Shown here in pieces: positions 39,659 through 47,362 of a stretch of DNA of 64,000 bases (position 1 is its first letter; the number at the start of each line of letters is the position of its first letter). Source of the DNA: Gammaproteobacteria bacterium (GTDB lineage: Bacteria > Pseudomonadota > Gammaproteobacteria > UBA4575); contig WTFY01000003.1 in NCBI GenBank assembly GCA_011523795.1, forward strand, positions 62,001 to 126,000, in the 5' to 3' direction. The notes below the pieces were generated by a model. It was not told the DNA's origin. It saw nothing but the letters and a program-made list of their open reading frames with translations, and ran no database searches. A program made the position numbers and the translations under genes.

Positions 39659-42082
39659 ATGACCCTTATAATTTGGGTGTTAGCCGTAGGCAGCTTGATC
39701 TTCGGACTTGCTAAGGCCGGGTGGTCATATCTCATATGGACTTTGGTCGTAGGCAGTGGCCTATTGGTTCTAACACTGACAGGCTGTTTATCAGTAATTT
39801 TCGGGATTTTTATTTGGGCTTTGTATGTTCTTCTTGCATTGCTCAATGCACAAGAGCTGCGCGTCAGAATTTTGAGCAAGCCAATGCTTGCTTATATCCG
39901 AAGGGTATTACCGCCGATGTCAGATACCGAGCGCGAGGCAGTCGAGGCGGGTACTACTTGGTGGGAAGCAGAGTTATTTCGGGGAAACCCGGACTGGCAC
40001 AAGCTTCTTGTTCATAAGACATCTGAGCTTTCCCCAGAAGAACAGGCATTTTTGGACGGACCAGTCGAAGAATTTTGCCAGATGATTGATGACTGGGAGA
40101 TTACTAACGATCTCAATGACTTGTCAGATAAATCTTGGGAATATCTCAAGAAGAACAAGTTTTTTGGAATGATCATTCCGAAAAAATACGGTGGCTTGGA
40201 GTTTTCCGCAGTCGCTCATTCGTCAGTAGTGATGAAAATTTCCTCCCGTAGCAGCAGTGCAGCCGTTACAGTAATGGTACCGAACTCGTTGGGACCTGCA
40301 GAGCTCCTGTTGCATTATGGAACAGATGAGCAAAAAGATTATTACCTGCCTCGTCTCGCCGTAGGAGATGAAATTCCCTGTTTTGCCTTAACTAGTCCTC
40401 ATGCTGGTTCGGACGCAAGCGCCATATCCGATACAGGTGTGGTCTGCAAAGGACAGCATGAAGGGGAAGAGGTTTTGGGTTTACGTCTGAACTGGGCAAA
40501 ACGCTATATAACTTTGGGGCCAGTTGCGACCGTACTCGGCTTAGCATTCAAAGTTTATGATCCTGAACACTTGCTAGGTGACCATGAAGACCTTGGCATT
40601 ACCTGTGCACTGATACCTACGAACCTTTCGGGAATCAGCATCGGCACTCGGCACAACCCTCTCAATTCATCCATTCAGAATGGACCAAACTGGGGTGAGG
40701 ATGTGTTTATTCCGCTTGACTGGGTCATAGGTGGGCAAAAACAAATCGGTAAGGGTTGGCGCATGCTTGTGGAATGCCTTTCTGTGGGGCGTGGAATCTC
40801 ATTGCCTGCATTAGGCGCGGGTGCGGGAAAGTTTTCCAGCTACATGACCGGTGCATATGCCAGGATCCGCAACCAGTTCGGAATTCCCATTGGAAAATTT
40901 GAAGGAGTTGAAGAGGCCTTATGCAGGATTGGGGGTTTGACTTACATGATGGAAGCTGGGCGCAGGCTCACTGCTTCAGCAATTGACCATGGTGAAAGGC
41001 CCTCTGTGGCTACGGCTATACTCAAGTATCACAATACGGAAGGAATGCGCCAGGTGGTCAATGATGCAATGGATGTGCATGGAGGGCGTGGAATCTGCCT
41101 GGGACCAAGCAACTATCTTGGCCGCATGTACCAGTCCATGCCAATCAGCATCACTGTTGAAGGTGCCAACATACTAGTCCGTAGCCTGATTATTTTTGGT
41201 CAAGGTGCGATGCGTTGCCATCCGTATTTGGTTGCTGAAATGAATGCAGCATCCAATTCTGACCGGGAGGCAGGGTTGAAAGAGTTTGATCAGGCTTTGT
41301 TCAAGCATCTTGGATACACGGTTCGAAACGGGGCAAGATCATTCCTGTATGGGTTAACTCGAAGCTGGCTGGCACCGAGTCCGGAGCGAGGGCCTGCAAG
41401 CAGATATTTCAGGTGTTTGGCCAGGATGAGTGCAAGTTATGCATTTGCATCTGATTTAGCCATGTTGTTCCTGGGAGGAAAGCTCAAGCGAAAAGAGAAG
41501 CTGTCAGGCCGTTTCGCAGATGCCCTCGGCCATATGTATCTTTGCTCTGCAGTGCTGAAGTATTATCAGGATACAGGCCGACCCGCAGCGGATTATCCAC
41601 TTTTGGAGTGGAGTGCCAGATATTGCCTTTACAGGGCGCAGGATGCGCTAGATCAAATTTTGCGCAATTTTCCCTCACCTTTCATGGGCCAGTTACTCCG
41701 GGTTATCGTTTTTCCAACAGGCAAAAGCTTGCGTTACCCGGATGACTCGATTGGTCATCTCGTAGCAAAAATTCTTATCGAACCTTCAACTGTTCGGGAC
41801 AGGCTCACAGACGGTATATTTAAATGTACGGACCCACGAGATGCCATAGGGCGGGTGCAGCATGCGTTTGATGCAGTAGTCGCTGCAAAGGGTGTAGAGC
41901 GTAAACTGAAAAAAGCTCGAATTATTCAACCTAAACTGGGTATAACACACAGCTGGTTAGAGGAAGCAGTTGCCCAAGGCGTGATTTCAGAGGAAGAAGC
42001 AGATTTGATGGAGAAGGCGCACATTGCTACTCAATCTGCAATTATGGTTGATGATTTTTCGTATGAAACAAAAATAAGCTGA
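39659..42082 (+). CDS. fadE: Acyl-CoA dehydrogenase FadE
   Basis: 807 residues, close to the E. coli length of about 815. Two N-terminal membrane helices precede the acyl-CoA dehydrogenase core (about 110-510), with CFALTSPHAGSDASA and the region DVHGGRGICLGPSNYLGR. A C-terminal DUF1974-type domain completes the protein. It catalyses the first step of fatty acid beta-oxidation. AAGGAG lies nine bases before the ATG. The IS1595-type transposon begins 63 bases after its stop and does not disrupt it. Confidence 0.95.
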   Translation: MTLIIWVLAVGSLIFGLAKAGWSYLIWTLVVGSGLLVLTLTGCLSVIFGIFIWALYVLLALLNAQELRVRILSKPMLAYIRRVLPPMSDTEREAVEAGTTWWEAELFRGNPDWHKLLVHKTSELSPEEQAFLDGPVEEFCQMIDDWEITNDLNDLSDKSWEYLKKNKFFGMIIPKKYGGLEFSAVAHSSVVMKISSRSSSAAVTVMVPNSLGPAELLLHYGTDEQKDYYLPRLAVGDEIPCFALTSPHAGSDASAISDTGVVCKGQHEGEEVLGLRLNWAKRYITLGPVATVLGLAFKVYDPEHLLGDHEDLGITCALIPTNLSGISIGTRHNPLNSSIQNGPNWGEDVFIPLDWVIGGQKQIGKGWRMLVECLSVGRGISLPALGAGAGKFSSYMTGAYARIRNQFGIPIGKFEGVEEALCRIGGLTYMMEAGRRLTASAIDHGERPSVATAILKYHNTEGMRQVVNDAMDVHGGRGICLGPSNYLGRMYQSMPISITVEGANILVRSLIIFGQGAMRCHPYLVAEMNAASNSDREAGLKEFDQALFKHLGYTVRNGARSFLYGLTRSWLAPSPERGPASRYFRCLARMSASYAFASDLAMLFLGGKLKRKEKLSGRFADALGHMYLCSAVLKYYQDTGRPAADYPLLEWSARYCLYRAQDALDQILRNFPSPFMGQLLRVIVFPTGKSLRYPDDSIGHLVAKILIEPSTVRDRLTDGIFKCTDPRDAIGRVQHAFDAVVAAKGVERKLKKARIIQPKLGITHSWLEEAVAQGVISEEEADLMEKAHIATQSAIMVDDFSYETKIS

Positions 42083-42137
42083 AGTGACAAAATCAGTCAT
42101 GTAATCTACTGTGGAGCCGTTGAGCAGATAAGGGTAG

Positions 42138-42145
42138 AAAATTTA
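42138..42145. repeat. Target site duplication, left copy
   Basis: AAAATTTA immediately before the left terminal inverted repeat, identical to 46353-46360. Eight bases is the duplication length known for IS1595-family elements. Confidence 0.92.
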
Positions 42146-42172
42146 GGGGATTATATATTTTACTAACCGAAC
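42146..42172 (+). repeat. Left terminal inverted repeat (27 bp)
   Basis: Starts GGGGATTATATATTTTAC and ends CTAACCGAAC. The reverse complement is found without mismatch at 46326-46352; matching stops at the next base on the inside and, once the direct target duplication is set aside, at the outside edge. Confidence 0.95.
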
Positions 42173-42178
42173 CCAGCC

Positions 42179-42304
42179 TTAACCCTTCTTCTTGGCAGGT
42201 GGTGTAGACAGCACCAGCTTCGCCAGTTCCTCTGGTTTCAAGGGGATGTGCTCGAAGTGCTCGTTGTACTTTGAGCGTTTTTGTTTGCTGGTGGGTTTAG
42301 TCAT
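42179..42304 (-). CDS. 41-residue protein at the end of the transposase operon
   Basis: Starts MTKPTSKQKRSKYNEHFEHI and ends LSTPPAKKKG. Its ATG overlaps the 139-residue gene's stop by eight bases, and its own stop lies seven bases inside the left terminal repeat. Lysine-rich at both ends with a central PLKPEELAKLV helix, which looks like a selected protein rather than a random frame. I do not know its function; a link to transposition or its control is inferred only from position. Confidence 0.6.
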   Translation of the reverse strand: MTKPTSKQKRSKYNEHFEHIPLKPEELAKLVLSTPPAKKKG

Positions 42305-42716
42305 CAAACAAAAAGTCGCCGATTATTCTTTGACTAAGGATGGAGATGGAAAGAAATTCCCCATCTTCAATATATAAATTACAAGCAAGTGTTTCCTCAT
42401 TCCACTTGGTTTTAATTTCAAATTTCCATTGATCTACACGGCTTGCAATAAGTTTTGAATTCTGTAATTTCAACTCTACAAAATCGTGTGAAAATTCATC
42501 ATCTTTAACCAATAACTGCTTACTATTACGTACAACATACTTTCCTTTGAAAACCCGTATTCCTCCAGAAATTGTCTTTTCAACTTTGAAAAGTTTCTGC
42601 GGCTCCTTTTCTCTGGAAAGTTTATTAAAAGAGCTTACATCTTTGCCAATGATCTTTACTAATTTATCCAAATAATATTTTGGTGTGCATTGATAACGAG
42701 CAGTAATCCAATCCAT
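42297..42716 (-). CDS. 139-residue accessory protein of the IS1595-type transposon
   Basis: Begins one base after the transposase stop and shares its direction, so it is almost certainly co-transcribed. The sequence is soluble and mixed alpha/beta, MDWITARYQCTPKYYLDKLV at the start and a beta-rich middle (SGGIRVFKGKYVVRNSKQLLV). No domain is recognised. It could be a transposition helper, a regulator or cargo. Confidence 0.65.
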   Translation of the reverse strand: MDWITARYQCTPKYYLDKLVKIIGKDVSSFNKLSREKEPQKLFKVEKTISGGIRVFKGKYVVRNSKQLLVKDDEFSHDFVELKLQNSKLIASRVDQWKFEIKTKWNEETLACNLYIEDGEFLSISILSQRIIGDFLFDD

Positions 42717-42717
42717 C

Positions 42718-43644
42718 TTAACTCACCAAGTCCTTATAACTAAGTTTCTTGCCAACAACTTTTTTGGCAATAACTTCCATCTGAGTAATCGTATCCAAAT
42801 CCCTGTCATTATAACGTCCAGAAAATTCACCAACATACCTATCCAAGTGCTTCTCGCTCATGTGGTGATATGTGCCATGGTATCCACGCTTGAGTAGCGA
42901 CCAAAAACTTTCAATGCCATTGACGTGCGCCATACCATTCACATACTGGCTCACACTATGCTTGACTGCTGTATGGTTAGGCAATCCCTGATAAGAGCGA
43001 TGCTCATCTGTGTAGATAGCAGCATTAACACAAGTGTGACTAAGCACAAAATCATGCAGGGTTTCCATAGTGGTATCTTTTACCAATTTGGCACTGATCT
43101 TGTTGGTTTCCCTGTCCTTGATACCTACAACAACTGACTTGCCTACACCACCACGTCCTGCACGGAGCTTTTTATTGGCGTGTTTGTTTTTCTCCAGTCC
43201 ACCGATGAATGTCTCATCAGCTTCAACTGGCCCAGAGAACTTAACCTGACTGTCTGTATAGACCTCTCGTAGTCTATGCAACATGTACCAGGCCGACTTC
43301 TGGGTGATACCCAAGTCACGATGTAGCTTCAAACTTGAAACACCTTTCAGGTTCGTCGTCATCAGGAAAATACCGATCACCCAGTGCTGATAGCCAAGGT
43401 TTGAACCCTCCATGACTGAGCCAGACTTCACAGAGAAAAACTTGCGGCAGGTACGGCATCGGTGAGGCATCTGAGGATGCTTGGCCTTTACCTGAATGTT
43501 GTGTGAGCCACACTTGGGACAAGTGATCTGATCGCCCCATCGCTGCTCTATAAACCATTTCTCTGCTGTCTCGTCGTCAGGGAACTGCTTCATCAAGGAA
43601 GCAATTGAAATACCCTTACGATGTGATTTTCCCGGCCCTGCCAT
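42718..43644 (-). CDS. IS1595 family (ISXO2-like) transposase
   Basis: 308 residues. An N-terminal zinc ribbon (CPKCGSHN...CRTCRKFF, about 40-67) is followed by the ISXO2-like DDE domain. Catalytic acids are seen in VEADETFIGGLEK, AAIYTDEHRSYQGL and HVNGIESFWSLLKRGYHGTYHHM, the last containing the glutamate. All appear intact and the frame is unbroken, so it is probably active. Confidence 0.95.
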   Translation of the reverse strand: MAGPGKSHRKGISIASLMKQFPDDETAEKWFIEQRWGDQITCPKCGSHNIQVKAKHPQMPHRCRTCRKFFSVKSGSVMEGSNLGYQHWVIGIFLMTTNLKGVSSLKLHRDLGITQKSAWYMLHRLREVYTDSQVKFSGPVEADETFIGGLEKNKHANKKLRAGRGGVGKSVVVGIKDRETNKISAKLVKDTTMETLHDFVLSHTCVNAAIYTDEHRSYQGLPNHTAVKHSVSQYVNGMAHVNGIESFWSLLKRGYHGTYHHMSEKHLDRYVGEFSGRYNDRDLDTITQMEVIAKKVVGKKLSYKDLVS

Positions 43645-43683
43645 TTCTGCTCCAAGTCATTGAACGTTGGAGGTATTTTACTG

Positions 43684-43693
43684 GTTCGGTTAG
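43684..43693. repeat. Internal TIR-like sequence
   Basis: GTTCGGTTAG is identical to the inner ten bases of the right terminal repeat and has the same orientation; the next bases diverge. It sits just upstream of the transposase gene, where the right end of a cargo-free element would be expected. Confidence 0.5.
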
Positions 43694-43943
43694 CGAAAGT
43701 AAACAAATTTTATTGTAATATCAAATAATTCTATGGGAAATTATCCCCTTCACTCAAGTGAGGAGTTGCTCACTAGAATTCCCTTTTAATAAGAAAGTAC
43801 TTGTCATTGAATGACTAGCTGAATTACAATTCCGCTTGTCAACTCTACTAAGACCCCAAAGCCGGGTTATCTGCCGAATGCAATACCATTCGAGCAAGAT
43901 AAATAGGCTTATTTTTCTTTGTTCTGTGGAAACAGGCGGAGAC

Positions 43944-43989
43944 TCCACTTTCTTAGTAGACGTTGACAAACGGCCCGGCACCACGCCGG
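43944..43989 (+). repeat. Repeat/hairpin unit upstream of the lipoprotein gene
   Basis: TCCACTTTCTTAGTAGACGT (43944-43963) resembles 45501-45520; over 22 bases (43944-43965 and 45501-45522) 17 match. A small hairpin CCGGC-ACCAC-GCCGG follows at 43975-43989. Together the two units bracket the lipoprotein gene. Role unknown. The rest of the 376-bp gap from 43645 to 44020 shows no gene I can support. Confidence 0.45.
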
Positions 43990-44020
43990 ATAAATGACGT
44001 TTGTTAATGGGAGATCAACT

Positions 44021-45445
44021 ATGAATCTTATCCGACTTGTACCAGTCTTGTTGGTACTTTTCGTGCTGGGCGCATGTGGCGGAGGCGGCAGCAGTGGCCC
44101 TGCACCGATGGCACCAGAAGAACCGATGGAGCCGATGGAGCCTGAGGAACCCACCGAACCTACGGGTCCAACAGAAGAAGAGCAGCAAGCTAAAATCGAT
44201 GGCCTGACAATGGCAATCGCTGATCCAGATGGGGATGGCAAGTTTCCTGAAACCAATGAATTGAACAACCGCAGACCGGACAATGGTGTAACTATCACGT
44301 TTGGTAATGGTGGCTTGGTCACAGTAGATAGCGATAGGCTCGGCATGAACGACCCCACGATCAGAAACACAATGGAATTCCAGCCGAAGACGGAATCCCG
44401 TGCATCCGTATCGGGCTTCACATCAAGTGTTCATGAACGAATGAAAGACGGTAAGACAGATACTCTTACGCTTTACACAAATGCCGATGCACCAAAATCT
44501 CAAGTATGGAATGACTTTTATACAACTACTTACGACACAGCCGGAGTAAGTGCTGCAGCACCAACTACGACAGTCCCTACTGGCACAACGCAATACAACG
44601 TCCTGACAATAGCTGCTGCTACAGGCGGTCTAAATGCAGATGTCGCAGCTCGTATACAAGGGCCTAGGATTGGCAGGGAAATTGGAACTGATGAAGATGC
44701 GGTCAGGGGAACCTATCATGGTGTACCAGGCACATTTTCATGTGCTACTGCATGTACTCTGACTGAAAATACTGATGGCGGTACTAATTTAGACCAAGCC
44801 ATGACTTTTACTCCGAGTAACACAATTGACGACACTCAAGACGCGCACATGATTGAGGGAGTCATATTGGATATGGATTATCTGACATTCGGTTATTGGA
44901 TACAGACCATGCCGATGGGTGACGAAACGAAGTACAGCGTGGGTACATTCTTTGGAGGGCTTCCAGAATTTACAGCTGGTTCTATAAATGCTTTAGCTGG
45001 AACCGCGACTTATGATGGTTCTGCAACTGGCCTTTATGCCCGCAAGGACTTGTCTATAGAAGATGGATCTGTGGTTGGCACACCGGCAGCCGCAGGGCAG
45101 TTTTCAGCAGACGTAAGCCTAACAGCAAACTTTGGTCCACATGCTGACTATGGCACGAGTGAGAACTACATGATCAGCGGAATGGTGGACAACTTCCAAG
45201 ACGCAAGTGGAGACATGATCGATGATTGGGAACTCAAGCTGAATGCTGCAACATTTAACCAATCAGGTTCTGAAAACGCATTCAGTAGCAACACTGGATC
45301 GGGTGACATGATGGGCCAGTGGCGCGGTATGTTCTATGGGTCTGATGCTGATAGTGCAATGCCTAGTGGTGTTGCAGGAGAGTTTACAGGTCACTTCACT
45401 AATGGCCATGTGATTGGTGCATTTGGTGCTACTACCAGCAACTAG
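44021..45445 (+). CDS. Surface lipoprotein with C-terminal beta-barrel-like domain (transposon cargo)
   Basis: 474 residues from ATG 44021 with GGGAG seven bases upstream; an earlier in-frame start at 43994 is less likely. The signal peptide ends in the lipobox VLGAC, followed by GGGGSSG and an acidic proline linker of PMEPMEPEEPTEPTGPTEEE type (about 25-55). The rest is rich in Gly, Thr, Asp and aromatic residues, with no cytoplasmic enzyme motifs. The C-terminus, GVAGEFTGHFTNGHVIGAFG, resembles the last strands of transferrin-binding-protein-B-like and related Slam-dependent surface lipoproteins. A role in ligand binding or surface interaction is inferred only. No iron or haem receptor gene is adjacent. 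Confidence 0.7.
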   Translation: MNLIRLVPVLLVLFVLGACGGGGSSGPAPMAPEEPMEPMEPEEPTEPTGPTEEEQQAKIDGLTMAIADPDGDGKFPETNELNNRRPDNGVTITFGNGGLVTVDSDRLGMNDPTIRNTMEFQPKTESRASVSGFTSSVHERMKDGKTDTLTLYTNADAPKSQVWNDFYTTTYDTAGVSAAAPTTTVPTGTTQYNVLTIAAATGGLNADVAARIQGPRIGREIGTDEDAVRGTYHGVPGTFSCATACTLTENTDGGTNLDQAMTFTPSNTIDDTQDAHMIEGVILDMDYLTFGYWIQTMPMGDETKYSVGTFFGGLPEFTAGSINALAGTATYDGSATGLYARKDLSIEDGSVVGTPAAAGQFSADVSLTANFGPHADYGTSENYMISGMVDNFQDASGDMIDDWELKLNAATFNQSGSENAFSSNTGSGDMMGQWRGMFYGSDADSAMPSGVAGEFTGHFTNGHVIGAFGATTSN

Positions 45446-45455
45446 TGCACAACTA

Positions 45456-45486
45456 ACAAAGGGGTTCGTATGATTTTCCCCTTTGT
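45456..45486 (+). terminator. Hairpin after the lipoprotein gene
   Basis: ACAAAGGGG (45456-45464) pairs exactly with CCCCTTTGT (45478-45486) over a 13-base loop. It lies 11 bases after the stop codon. No T-run follows, so termination strength is uncertain. Confidence 0.5.
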
Positions 45487-45500
45487 ATACGAGTGAAGCT

Positions 45501-45543
45501 CCCACTTTATTCGTAGACATCGCAGGCCCCTTCGGGGGCCTGC
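45501..45543 (+). repeat. Repeat/hairpin unit downstream of the lipoprotein gene
   Basis: CCCACTTTATTCGTAGACAT (from 45501) resembles the unit at 43944. It is followed directly by a GCAGGCCCC-TTCG-GGGGCCTGC hairpin at 45522-45543, a nine-pair stem closed by the very stable UUCG tetraloop. Confidence 0.55.
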
Positions 45544-45649
45544 ACTTTAACATAGGAACGAAAGGGTACTTGTTGGATTTGCTAAATCCTGCCTTTGCCC
45601 CTTTTGTGTGAGTAAACAACCCCCACGTTGAGTATTCACACACTCACAG

Positions 45650-45676
45650 CCAGGCCCCTTCGGGGGCTTGGTTTTT
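45650..45676 (+). terminator. Rho-independent terminator
   Basis: CCAGGCCCC-TTCG-GGGGCTTGG forms a nine-pair stem with one G-U pair and a UUCG loop, followed by TTTTT. It shares the GGCCCC-TTCG-GGGGC core with the hairpin 128 bases upstream, suggesting duplication. It ends the lipoprotein transcript before the next gene. Elsewhere in the 339-bp gap 45446-45784 I see no gene. Confidence 0.8.
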
Positions 45677-45784
45677 ATACGCAAGAAAAAATTCCATAAC
45701 TCGTAGATCGTGCAACAGGCTCGTTGCATGAGCCTATGGAATATCTTCAGGAACTGGAGGAACAATCTTTAGAAGGGGAATAAA

Positions 45785-46090
45785 ATGACTAATGGAAATA
45801 ATACAAAACTTAAGGAGACTCTTAAGAAAATCCGATGTTTCACAATAATTAGAATAAATGTGTTGGCATTATTCTTTATTGCTTTTGGATTCTTGCTCGT
45901 TATCTATTACAACTTGTCAAATTCAATTGAATTATCCCCAGAGTTATTAAAGAAGCTGGAGACAGAAGACGAGACTATAAAACTCGAAAAAATAATGGTG
46001 GGTGCAAAAGAGGCTTTCACCCTTATGAAAGAACTGATGCTTGTCCTAATAACTGGTGTTGTAGCAGTAGTTAAAGACTTGGTTGATTAA
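45785..46090 (+). CDS. 101-residue single-helix membrane protein (transposon cargo)
   Basis: AAGGGG seven bases before ATG supports the start. One long hydrophobic helix (VLALFFIAFGFLLVIYYNL, about 25-43) is followed by a charged segment SPELLKKLETEDETIKLEKI and a second, shorter hydrophobic stretch (LMLVLITGVVAVV). Lysine-rich N-terminus, AT-rich coding sequence compared with the host genes. No family recognised. Confidence 0.6.
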   Translation: MTNGNNTKLKETLKKIRCFTIIRINVLALFFIAFGFLLVIYYNLSNSIELSPELLKKLETEDETIKLEKIMVGAKEAFTLMKELMLVLITGVVAVVKDLVD

Positions 46091-46218
46091 CTAGATAACG
46101 TAAATAATATCCACAACAAATATGAAACAGTGCCACAGAAGAGAATGGCATATAGTGCCTTCAACCAAGGTGGGTCAATACAGTAAAACATTTCTTCTTC
46201 GTTATTTTGATTGTTCAT
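46087..46218 (-). CDS. 43-residue membrane protein, convergent with the previous gene
   Basis: MNNQNNEEEMFYCIDPPWLK followed by one clear transmembrane helix ALYAILFCGTVSYLLWILF. A charged N-terminus, a Pro-Pro-Trp turn and a single helix form a credible micropeptide. Its stop overlaps the 101-residue gene's end by four bases. No ribosome site is evident, which lowers confidence. Confidence 0.45.
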   Translation of the reverse strand: MNNQNNEEEMFYCIDPPWLKALYAILFCGTVSYLLWILFTLSS

Positions 46219-46325
46219 AAGCGTATTTTAATATACTGATATACAATTTAAAACCCCTCTGGTGTGAATTCCCCTGTTAAAATTCCAGATTGAACACTTG
46301 CATGCTCATGCAAGTCTCTGAGGCT

Positions 46326-46352
46326 GTTCGGTTAGTAAAATATATAATCCCC
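46326..46352 (-). repeat. Right terminal inverted repeat (27 bp)
   Basis: Exact reverse complement of 42146-42172, ending TATATAATCCCC at the element edge. Confidence 0.95.
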
Positions 46353-46360
46353 AAAATTTA
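46353..46360. repeat. Target site duplication, right copy
   Basis: AAAATTTA directly after the right terminal repeat, identical to 42138-42145. Removing the element and one copy restores a continuous AT-rich intergenic target between fadE and the ankyrin gene. Confidence 0.92.
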
Positions 46361-46509
46361 GCTGTCTGTCTCACATTTGATTAGACGTCTTGCTTGCGAG
46401 AGGCTATCCTATTAAAGCTTTTCACCCAGTATCCTGATGAGCGGATAGGTGTGCCATAATCTGTGTATTAGAGTTCAATTTTTGGTAGGTTTGATTCAAC
46501 ATAAACGAG

Positions 46510-47007
46510 ATGAAAGATCTTGACTGGAATACGATTGATTTTTTTGAGATTGCAACTGTGGCAGGGGTGACGTCTAGACTCAATTCGGGGGCTGATGTCA
46601 ATGCGCAGGATCAATGCGGCTACACTCCGCTGCATTTTGCAGCTGCATTCAACAGTGATCCAGCTGTTGTTAAGACTTTGCTGAATGCAGGAGCAAATTT
46701 GCAGGCAGCAGACCATGAATGGGGGGCAACCCCCTTGCACTGGGGAGCTTGGTCCAGTAAAAATCCTTCTGTCATCACAGCGTTGCTGGACAATGGTGCT
46801 GACCCAAATGCTCAGGATAAAGGTGGCGGTACACCGCTTCACGCTGCTGCATTTAACAACTCTAATCCAGCAATTGTTAACGTATTGCTGGATGCTGGTG
46901 CTAAAACAGATATACGAGACAAAGAATCAAACAAAACTCCTTTAGACTATGTAGAAGACAACGCTGCATTGAAGGGGACAAATGCGTACAGGCGACTGAT
47001 GAAGTAA
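46510..47007 (+). CDS. Ankyrin repeat protein
   Basis: 165 residues containing about four ankyrin repeats: GADVNAQDQCGYTPLHFAAAF, GANLQAADHEWGATPLHWGAW, GADPNAQDKGGGTPLHAAAFN and GAKTDIRDKESNKTPLDYV. No signal peptide; probably a cytoplasmic protein-protein interaction module. It stands alone 150 bases outside the transposon. Substrate or partner unknown. Confidence 0.85.
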   Translation: MKDLDWNTIDFFEIATVAGVTSRLNSGADVNAQDQCGYTPLHFAAAFNSDPAVVKTLLNAGANLQAADHEWGATPLHWGAWSSKNPSVITALLDNGADPNAQDKGGGTPLHAAAFNNSNPAIVNVLLDAGAKTDIRDKESNKTPLDYVEDNAALKGTNAYRRLMK

Positions 47008-47362
47008 TAAGGTATAGCTGTCCTGATACTGATTTGCCGCAAGTCTAGGTGTGATACAGGGCCGCCATTCTAGTACCTGGGAGACATTTTCAGGACTGCC
47101 CAACGCAATGAAAGTACTTCGTTCCGGTTGAAGTTACTGACCTTAGGCCAGCACAAAATTATTCTATTCCAATTCAGGAAAAGAATATTCTTGCTGGTTT
47201 GGAAATAAAGGTCCAGGTTCGTCAGCAGGCTCAGGGTCCATGTAATCAGTACAGGGACAGCCAAGACCGGCCATCAGCTAGATGCGATTGTAGCCTAGAA
47301 GCAGTGCCTTTCTGGTGCAGCATTGGCTTGGTCTCTAAATTCTATCTGGGTTCCGTTTGGCT
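47008..47362. other. 355-bp gap between the ankyrin and Smr genes
   Basis: No complete gene is supported. One plus-strand frame is open without stop from about 47107 to 47390 (containing AQNYSIPIQEKNILAGLEIK), but it has no convincing start and runs into the Smr gene's 3' end. It may be a decayed fragment. Confidence 0.35.

Larger units (their letters stand above)
42146..46352. mobile_element. IS1595-type transposon with cargo genes, 4,207 bp, complete
   Basis: Bounded by perfect 27-bp terminal inverted repeats and an exact 8-bp target duplication. Contents from left to right: 41-residue ORF, 139-residue ORF and transposase (minus strand), a lipoprotein gene (plus), a 101-residue membrane protein (plus) and a 43-residue membrane protein (minus). 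Because both ends and the duplication are intact, the whole segment evidently inserted as one unit. A simple IS1595-group element with only a transposase is about 1-1.7 kb, so more than half of this one is cargo. A TIR-like sequence at 43684-43693 may mark the right end of a smaller ancestral element. Confidence 0.93.

Noticed and set aside
43754-43984. 76-codon minus-strand frame upstream of the lipoprotein gene
   Set aside because: No ribosome site or recognisable pattern, and it crosses the repeat/hairpin unit.
43909-44421. 170-codon minus-strand frame rich in Gly and Ser
   Set aside because: It mirrors the Pro/Glu-rich linker of the lipoprotein on the other strand; low-complexity shadow.
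45736-45783. 15-codon frame ending just before the 101-residue membrane protein gene
   Set aside because: Too short, and its last codons coincide with that gene's ribosome site; at most a leader.
42305-46325. Two separate insertion sequences side by side
   Set aside because: Only one transposase is present, and the outer perfect repeats with a matching 8-bp duplication show one insertion.
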